Positions 45,891 through 51,401 of a DNA stretch of 51,401 bases are shown here, in pieces. The stretch's first letter is position 1. Each line of letters opens with the position of its first letter. The position numbers were made by a program, and so were the translations under genes. The stretch is from positions 1-51,401 of the forward strand of contig NZ_FQUF01000018.1 in NCBI RefSeq assembly GCF_900129085.1, written 5' to 3'. The stretch comes from Atopostipes suicloacalis DSM 15692. GTDB lineage: Bacteria; Bacillota; Bacilli; Lactobacillales; Carnobacteriaceae_A. The notes beneath the pieces were generated by a model. The model did not search any database and was not told the origin of the DNA. It saw nothing but the letters and a program-made list of their open reading frames with translations.

Positions 45891-47039
45891 TTATCTATTT
45901 AATATATTTGTGTATAGTTCTTTATGTTTTACTAAATTATTGTCTAGAGAATAAACCTCTTTTACTCTTTGTCTATTATTTTTTTTCGTTTCTTCCATTT
46001 TTTTAGGATTTTCAAAATAATATAAAATTTCTTCAGCAAAGTCATCGGCCGTATCTAATACTAATTGGTCGTTATCTACAACTTCTACCGGCCCACCGGC
46101 ATTAGTCGTCATTACAACTGTATTCCTGCTCATAGCTTCTACAATCGTTCTACCAAATGATTCACCGTCTTTTAAGGTAGTTAAAATATAAACATCCATA
46201 TCATAATAAAATTGGTCCATTTTGTTGAATGTAGTATTAATTGCTCCTTGGAAACGACCTCCCATTTGTTCTTCTAACTGACTAAACAAATGTTTTGCTT
46301 CTTTTTCTGCTTCTTCATCGTCACAACTTATAGCCATTTTAACAATTAAACTATCTCCTAATTTTTCATTAGTTGTTAGTGCAATCTCTTTAGCAAGTGG
46401 CCAATTTTTTACATAATTCCATCTTCCAACGAACCCAAGTACCAGTTTATCTCTATAAGGAGAAACATAATTTTCATCGTAATTTTCAAAATATTCTCCC
46501 GCTGTATTTTCAATAATTTTATAATCATCTAAACTTATATTCCATTTTTCAAGTGCCGCTTGCCAATAATTCATATTAAATTGAGTTGTTGTAATTAGAA
46601 TATCTAATTCATTCATCAAAAATCTAAATACTTGCTTAATGAATGCATTATATTTTAAATAAAGTCCTCGCTCGGTGTGGATAATATAAGTTTCTTTTGA
46701 AATTAAATGCAATTTCTTTAAAAAAGCTACAATAAAAAAATTAGCTTGTGCTTGAGTGTGTACAATAGAAGGTTTTTCTTTATTTAAAATTTTTCTTACT
46801 TGTTTAATATAATTTATGAACTTGAAAGGGTATCTCGCTACCGTTTTTATTGATTTAAATTCTCCGATTTCAAAATACTCTATATTTTCCATTTTGGAAC
46901 TATTTTTTCCTGGTTGAATAACACCTATATTATAATTATCATTTTTTAATCCATTTAATATAATATTTGATGATAATTGAGCTCCACCAATTGTGTCAAG
47001 TGAATGATCAGAGCAAAGCATAACTTCAACATTTGCCAT
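45891..47039 (-). CDS. Glycosyltransferase family 4
   Basis: This 382-residue GT-B enzyme starts VMLCSDHSLDTIGGAQLSSN, with LVLGFVGRWNYVKNWPLAKE and TLKDGESFGRTIVEAMSRNT, holding the conserved glutamates, then TNAGGPVEVVDN. It probably adds a sugar in cluster B. The ribosome site AAGGAG is 9 bases from the ATG. It is 12 bases after the polymerase gene. Specificity is unknown. Confidence 0.85.
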   Translation of the reverse strand: MANVEVMLCSDHSLDTIGGAQLSSNIILNGLKNDNYNIGVIQPGKNSSKMENIEYFEIGEFKSIKTVARYPFKFINYIKQVRKILNKEKPSIVHTQAQANFFIVAFLKKLHLISKETYIIHTERGLYLKYNAFIKQVFRFLMNELDILITTTQFNMNYWQAALEKWNISLDDYKIIENTAGEYFENYDENYVSPYRDKLVLGFVGRWNYVKNWPLAKEIALTTNEKLGDSLIVKMAISCDDEEAEKEAKHLFSQLEEQMGGRFQGAINTTFNKMDQFYYDMDVYILTTLKDGESFGRTIVEAMSRNTVVMTTNAGGPVEVVDNDQLVLDTADDFAEEILYYFENPKKMEETKKNNRQRVKEVYSLDNNLVKHKELYTNILNR

Positions 47040-47051
47040 AATAAATACTCC

Positions 47052-48263
47052 TTAAGATTTCAAATGAAAATTTTTATCGACAGTAATAAACATTGCATTA
47101 TGCATAAAGATAACCCATAAAGTTGTATGTAATGAACTAGAAACTACGCTAGCAATAGTAAACGCAATAGACCATGTAGTAGTAAAAATAAATAAATTAT
47201 TTTTTGTTAATTTAAATTGTTTATAAGACTTTAGTATATTTCTTGCATACATCGAAATATAAAAAACAAAAAATACTAGACCATACATTACCAAGAATTC
47301 TATCCACCAGCTATGAATAGTACGTAGATGTCCTACTGGAAAATACCTATAGTTTTCCAAATAATAGGAAACATTCCCTGGTCCAACTCCTATAAATACC
47401 GTATTTGTTAAATATTTCAAGCCATTCATAATTAAATATACTCTTGCAGAATCACCTGCATCTAATGCATCAATGTTAATAAATCCATAATTAATTAACA
47501 AGCCAATTATAATAGTAACCATTAAACCAATTCCAAGCACTACTGCGAGTTTGCTAAGCATTCTATTATTAATCTTTAATAAAAGTAACAGCACTGTAGA
47601 TAAAATTGAAACTAACAAAATTCCCCTAGAGCCTACCATGAATATTAACCCAAGAGTAGATAAGGCCAATAAAGATTTTAATATTTGCTTAAGCTGGTAT
47701 GGAATTTTAGAAAAAATGTTTTTTTTCGGTTTATAAGATAGTAGAAAAATATAGCCAAATAATAAATATGTTGCATAGTCATTAACATTTTTGAAGAAAG
47801 TTATCGGTCTTCTTAATAGCTGATTATATGCAATATGATTAGTTTCTATATTGAATGCAAAAGGATAAATACCTGTTGTTACTTCAAACCATCCAGCAAT
47901 ATTTTGTAATAATATAGCTAGAAGAATTATTTTCATTAGATGGTTCTTAATTTTTTTATTGGAGATTAAAAGCCACAAAACAAAAGAATTAACCATTCCG
48001 GTGAACAACACAGCGCTATAAATCAACCAACCTGAAAAATCTTTTATCCATAGAAGAGAAATGACGGAAAATATGAGTAGAGCGAATAAAAATAATGAAT
48101 ATTTATTGGTTACTTCTTTAATTGATACTTTCTTTTTAGCCATTAGATATATCACCAATAAAAATTGAACAACAGATAGGAAAAGTTGGACATAAAGATA
48201 ACCGGGAGTCGGAAAGAAGCCGGTAAATATAGTAAAGTATAATAAATATTCTAAGACTTTCAT
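47052..48263 (-). CDS. O-antigen ligase/polymerase family protein
   Basis: This 403-residue protein has about eleven membrane segments and a large outer loop with FIGVGPGNVSYYLENYRYFP and HLRTIHSWWIEFLVMYGL, the GxGxxN and H motif area of Wzy_C/WaaL proteins. It would polymerise or ligate repeat units outside the membrane in cluster B. It is the second such protein in the window, next to the one at 26603-27877, and they look only distantly alike. The start is behind AGAGGGG. Confidence 0.82.
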   Translation of the reverse strand: MKVLEYLLYFTIFTGFFPTPGYLYVQLFLSVVQFLLVIYLMAKKKVSIKEVTNKYSLFLFALLIFSVISLLWIKDFSGWLIYSAVLFTGMVNSFVLWLLISNKKIKNHLMKIILLAILLQNIAGWFEVTTGIYPFAFNIETNHIAYNQLLRRPITFFKNVNDYATYLLFGYIFLLSYKPKKNIFSKIPYQLKQILKSLLALSTLGLIFMVGSRGILLVSILSTVLLLLLKINNRMLSKLAVVLGIGLMVTIIIGLLINYGFINIDALDAGDSARVYLIMNGLKYLTNTVFIGVGPGNVSYYLENYRYFPVGHLRTIHSWWIEFLVMYGLVFFVFYISMYARNILKSYKQFKLTKNNLFIFTTTWSIAFTIASVVSSSLHTTLWVIFMHNAMFITVDKNFHLKS

Positions 48264-48273
48264 GTTTTCCCCT

Positions 48274-49344
48274 CTATCTATTAATTTGTAGAACTTTTAT
48301 TGGCTTATTGTATAAAGAAGCAACTCTCTTTTGTGTGTTAAACCAATTCCTATCTGTTTTACCAGCCTCTACCACTATTATAATTTCAGACACTTGGCTT
48401 AATTCTTCAGTGTTCTCAAGTTCTTTATATATATAAAACTTCGTTGTATCTATTACTAATTTATTTTTTGATTTATTTATAGTTGTATTCTTACTAATTT
48501 CTTCTAATTTAGGAAGAATGTTTTGAGTAACCAATAATTTTTCTGTGAAACCTGGTGCGCTTAAAAACTTACTAATCTCATAATTATTTTCAATTCTATC
48601 ACTATACAAATTAAATTCTGTAGATTCATCAGTAAAATATGAAAAACTAAAGTTCAATTTTTTACTAAAAAACTCTTTCCCTAAGAATATAGAAATCATT
48701 AAGACAATTGATAAAACCAATAGAATAGAAACTATCATTATTGTTTTACGTATATTTAAAGATGAAAATAAATCTTTTGTAGTTGCCTTCTCTATTGTTT
48801 TTTCAAATACGTTAGGCTCAAGAAAAAGATAGACATCCTTATTTTCTAAAACAGAAATTTTATTATTTAACAATTCATCAAATAAATAATTTGCAATTTT
48901 TTTATTATCCTTAATATTTTCTAATCGAACATATAGTGTCATTAACTGTGATTTATTATCTCTTCTAACTTCAATAACAGGAATAGTATCTGTAGGATTT
49001 AGTTCTAAATTTATTTTTTGTTCTTCATAAGCCTCAAGTAGATTAGTATTTGTATTTTCACTAACTTCTGTTAAATTTTCTTCTAATCTAAGATATTGAT
49101 TTAAAAGAACTGTATTTGTAAAGGCTTCTTGATTTTCATCTTCAACATAGAACTTAAAATATGCATTCCCATCATATAAATCTGGATCAGTTAGAGCTCC
49201 AGAATATTCATCATCTTCTGGCGTTGCTTCTGATTTAAATAAATATAAAGTTGAAAATACAGTAGTTAAGAGAACTGATGCAATTAAAATTTGTTTTATA
49301 TACTTTTTAAAAAATCGTTTAATTTCTTCAAAAAATTGGTCCAT
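48274..49344 (-). CDS. Wzz-like protein with degenerate kinase-like C-terminal domain
   Basis: This 356-residue protein has transmembrane helices at about 17-36 and 201-222 flanking an outer domain, the Wzz layout. Unlike the cluster A adaptor, about 130 cytoplasmic residues follow. They contain KNKLVIDTTKFYIYKEL, SEIIIVVEAGKTDRN (319-333) and end NKPIKVLQINR. This resembles the later half of a BY-kinase (the 'VvlvvraGkTdr ... vlGvvlNr' pattern) with no Walker A motif and no tyrosine cluster. It is probably a chain-length regulator that cannot phosphorylate. No separate kinase gene is present in cluster B. Confidence 0.75.
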   Translation of the reverse strand: MDQFFEEIKRFFKKYIKQILIASVLLTTVFSTLYLFKSEATPEDDEYSGALTDPDLYDGNAYFKFYVEDENQEAFTNTVLLNQYLRLEENLTEVSENTNTNLLEAYEEQKINLELNPTDTIPVIEVRRDNKSQLMTLYVRLENIKDNKKIANYLFDELLNNKISVLENKDVYLFLEPNVFEKTIEKATTKDLFSSLNIRKTIMIVSILLVLSIVLMISIFLGKEFFSKKLNFSFSYFTDESTEFNLYSDRIENNYEISKFLSAPGFTEKLLVTQNILPKLEEISKNTTINKSKNKLVIDTTKFYIYKELENTEELSQVSEIIIVVEAGKTDRNWFNTQKRVASLYNKPIKVLQINR

Positions 49345-49425
49345 ATTTTTTCACCTCTAATATAATTTTATAATTTCATTAAAATTTTATCGTAAATATT
49401 ACTTCCACTTGAGTATTTTTCTGAA

Positions 49426-50805
49426 TTATTCATATATATTAATATCTTCAAAAATTTCTTCATTTGTTAATTCTTCTTCTAAACCTTTAGAAGATACTTT
49501 GTCGAATAGAATTTTTACTGTTTGAAATAAAATCTGAATATCCATCATCAATGAATAGTCTTTAATATAAAGCAAATCAAATTTCAATTTACTATTAAAA
49601 TCAGTAGAATATTTACCATACACTTGAGCATATCCCGTAATGCCTGCCCGAACAGTGTGACGCAAGTAGTAGTAAGGATTTTGTTCTTTGAATTGATCTA
49701 CAAAATATGGTCTTTCTGGTCTCGGTCCAATTAAAGACATATCTCCTTTTAGAACATTGAAAAGTTGCGGTAATTCGTCAATTCGTAAACTTCTTAAATA
49801 TTTACCAACTTTAGTTACTCTTGGATCTTCAGCTTGCGCTAATACAGGTCCTGAAAGCTCTTCAGCATCGATTCTCATCGAACGAAATTTTAAAATTTCA
49901 AACTCTTTCTGTCCTTTTGTAATTCGTATTTGTTTATAAAAAATAGGTCCTCTTGACGTTATCTTAATTAATATCGCAGCTATAAGCATTATTGGGGAAG
50001 TCACAATAAGCATAATTAATGATATAACGATATCAATCATTCTTTTTATTGCATCATTTTCTGGTGCAATTTCAAATTTTGATATGGCAATAAGACTTTC
50101 ATCATCTATATTCATAATTCGATTATTGATTCGTAATATATTTCCAAAATTCGTTCCTAGAAATACCCGTTTATTGTTAACTGTTAAGTAAGATAACATT
50201 TTATTTTCTTCTTCAATCGAATGGAAATCTAACAAATAAAAAACATCAATATTATCAATATTATTCACTATGTTTTCATAATAATTGTTAAATGCTACAG
50301 AAGTCACTTTATATTGTCTTGTTTTTGATGATTTAAAATTTCGAACAGCTTCTCTACAACTATCCATTGAACCTACAATCATTACTCGACTTGTTCCTGA
50401 TTTTTTTAAGTAAAATTCAAGAATGATAAAACGCCAAAGTGTCAACAAGAGAGTACTTACTATTAAGTTAATAAATACAATCGTTCTTGGAAAGGCAAAC
50501 CAGCGACCAAAGAAAGTCATGGCCATAATGAAGAATGACATCATTACTTGAGAGATTAATGAAATTGAAAACATATCAACAAATTTTTTATTATAGAGAA
50601 TATATATCCCCGAAAAAATATTTATTATCAAAAATGCAATCATTATATAAGGTAGTACACTCTGGTAAGCTGAGTAATTAAATGTCGGAATTGTTCCTTT
50701 ATATCTAATTAAAAAGGAAATTACAAAAGATAAATGATAAATAAGTATATCTACCACTCCTACTGTAACTTTTAACGTCCGATTAAATCCTCCTGTTTTA
50801 GACAT
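49426..50805 (-). CDS. Polyprenyl glycosylphosphotransferase (WcaJ/WbaP-type)
   Basis: This 459-residue initiating transferase has four N-terminal membrane helices (about 13-125), a soluble Rossmann-like part (about 135-240), a reentrant segment near 262-285 and the catalytic core. The core includes FYKQIRITKGQKEFEILKFR, LRIDELPQLFNVLKGDMSLI, GPRPERP and ITGYAQVYG. It transfers a hexose-1-phosphate to undecaprenyl phosphate, starting cluster B repeat-unit synthesis. It is the first gene of cluster B, with the ribosome site AGGAGG and an extended -10 promoter upstream. Confidence 0.92.
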   Translation of the reverse strand: MSKTGGFNRTLKVTVGVVDILIYHLSFVISFLIRYKGTIPTFNYSAYQSVLPYIMIAFLIINIFSGIYILYNKKFVDMFSISLISQVMMSFFIMAMTFFGRWFAFPRTIVFINLIVSTLLLTLWRFIILEFYLKKSGTSRVMIVGSMDSCREAVRNFKSSKTRQYKVTSVAFNNYYENIVNNIDNIDVFYLLDFHSIEEENKMLSYLTVNNKRVFLGTNFGNILRINNRIMNIDDESLIAISKFEIAPENDAIKRMIDIVISLIMLIVTSPIMLIAAILIKITSRGPIFYKQIRITKGQKEFEILKFRSMRIDAEELSGPVLAQAEDPRVTKVGKYLRSLRIDELPQLFNVLKGDMSLIGPRPERPYFVDQFKEQNPYYYLRHTVRAGITGYAQVYGKYSTDFNSKLKFDLLYIKDYSLMMDIQILFQTVKILFDKVSSKGLEEELTNEEIFEDINIYE

Positions 50806-50850
50806 TTAAATATCCTCCTAAAGTCCTAATTATCTAATTATTCTGCGAGT

Positions 50851-50880
50851 AGTATAGCATAACATTCATTATTTGTCCGT
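50851..50880 (-). promoter_or_regulatory. Promoter of polysaccharide cluster B
   Basis: On the minus strand TATACT (50851-50856), preceded by TGC, forms an extended -10, with a weak CGGACA -35 about 18 bases upstream. It lies about 45 bases before the ATG of the initiating transferase gene. Confidence 0.5.
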
Positions 50881-51049
50881 TTATTTTAAAACCTTTAATA
50901 ATCAATGTTTGTAATATTACACACTTAATTATTTTAACATAAATCCTCCAATTCTTATGTTAAAGATTATTACAATAAAAGCAGATTTTTGATCATAAAA
51001 ACCTATTTTAAATTTCAAAAATCTTATATAAATATTTTCTATGTACTCA

Positions 51050-51126
51050 ATCGAGTAGGAGGTAAATAATTAATTTATTTACCGACCCCTCAAACCACCG
51101 TACGTACGGTTCCGTATACGGCGGTT
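51050..51126 (-). ncRNA. Group II intron 3' end (domains V and VI)
   Basis: On the minus strand, 51126-51093 folds as a 34-base domain V: AACCGCCGTA pairs with TACGGTGGTT, followed by TACG-GAAC-CGTA with the two-base CG bulge. Domain VI follows, with GGTAAATAA and TTATTTACC (51061-51083) paired. The intron ends near CTCCTACTCGAT, about position 51050. This is the active-site RNA of the element whose maturase is partly encoded just upstream. The element's 5' part is outside the window. Confidence 0.8.
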
Positions 51127-51143
51127 CAATAATTTAAATATCT

Positions 51144-51401
51144 TTAACGCTCGTACAGGTAGATTAAATCTTTTAATCCCCACTGTACGAGTCTTTTATT
51201 TGTTATAGCACGGTGTAAAGTCATTGTTTTTGAAAGTCGCCAGTAAGCCTTGCGGCTCCCAGCCATTTTGAGTGATTCGTCATGGTCAATTCCCAGTCTT
51301 TTCAACCGTTGGTATCGAGTGGAAACTTTCTTCCATCTTTTCCAAATCAGTTGTCTTAATCGATGATTCAGCCATGATTTAATCTCCGTCATAAAAGATT
51401 T
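51144..51401 (-). CDS. ltrA: Group II intron reverse transcriptase/maturase, C-terminal part
   Basis: The visible end of the protein contains SWLNHRLRQLIWKRWKKVST, LKRLGIDHDESLKMAGSRKA, YWRLSKTMTLHRAITNKRL and LKDLIYLYER. This is the maturase (GIIM) domain that binds the intron RNA and aids splicing. The frame stays open to the window edge, so the RT core lies beyond. The stop is 17 bases from domain V, the usual arrangement. Whether the element is intact cannot be judged. Confidence 0.93.
   Translation of the reverse strand, partial: KSFMTEIKSWLNHRLRQLIWKRWKKVSTRYQRLKRLGIDHDESLKMAGSRKAYWRLSKTMTLHRAITNKRLVQWGLKDLIYLYER

Noticed and set aside
1..51401. CRISPR arrays, tRNA or rRNA genes, prophage genes
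   Set aside because: No regularly spaced direct repeats, cloverleaf-like or ribosomal sequences, and no phage structural proteins were recognised.

Overview
The window looks like a chromosomal segment of a low-GC Gram-positive bacterium, most likely a member of the Lactobacillales (a Carnobacteriaceae- or Enterococcaceae-like genus). The reasons are the very AT-rich sequence, strong AGGAGG ribosome sites, frequent TTG and GTG starts, PTS-based sugar uptake with PRD and GntR control, a Wzd/Wze/Wzh-type capsule phosphoregulatory module, and IS256, IS21, IS30 and ISLre2 elements. Species cannot be fixed from the sequence alone. No tRNA, rRNA or CRISPR array was seen.

Layout. (1) 1-324: the right end of an IS256-family element, whose terminal repeat cuts off a retron-like reverse transcriptase (310-1278, minus). 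(2) 1893-9465: a mannoside locus on the minus strand (Lac/Cel-family PTS EIIC, GH38, GH125, phospho-type GH1) with a divergent GntR/HutC regulator. (3) 9536-15951: a second mannoside operon (PRD regulator, split fructose-type EIIA, EIIB and EIIC, and a second GH38 resembling MngB). The two loci converge on a shared terminator. (4) 16340-16565: an IS30 remnant. (5) 16732-20874: four consecutive zinc-ribbon membrane proteins, one of them TcaA-like. (6) 21331-22179: an aldo/keto reductase. (7) 22328-26615: a graveyard of ISLre2, IS256 and IS21 remnants around one small orphan gene. (8) 26603-38492: exopolysaccharide/capsule cluster A, read from 38492 downward as Wzz, BY-kinase, PHP phosphatase, 4,6-dehydratase, aminotransferase, initiating transferase, FemAB/GNAT-like protein, epimerase, glycosyltransferase and polymerase. 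(9) 38821-41966: plus-strand gdhA and a MurJ/MOP-type flippase. (10) 42054-50805: polysaccharide cluster B, read from 50805 downward as initiating transferase, Wzz fused to a degenerate kinase-like tail, O-antigen polymerase/ligase, three glycosyltransferases and a UDP-sugar dehydrogenase. (11) 51050-51401: the 3' end of a group II intron with its maturase tail.

How the parts work together. The two mannoside loci could take up and phosphorylate mannosyl oligosaccharides and trim alpha- and beta-linked residues in the cytoplasm. A palindromic cre-like site sits just after the EIIC promoter, which suggests carbon catabolite repression. Cluster A makes a UDP-4-keto-6-deoxy sugar, aminates it, and starts a repeat unit with a PglC-like transferase. 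Cluster B supplies a second initiating enzyme, a uronic-acid-forming dehydrogenase and more transferases. Each cluster has its own length regulator and polymerase, but neither has a flippase. The MurJ-like gene lying between them is the only MOP-family flippase in the window.

Most unusual items: an RT with an internal in-frame start behind a strong ribosome site, so membrane-anchored and soluble forms are both possible; a structured leader in front of it; the Wzz-like protein with a kinase-like tail lacking a P-loop; and the four-gene zinc-ribbon operon.
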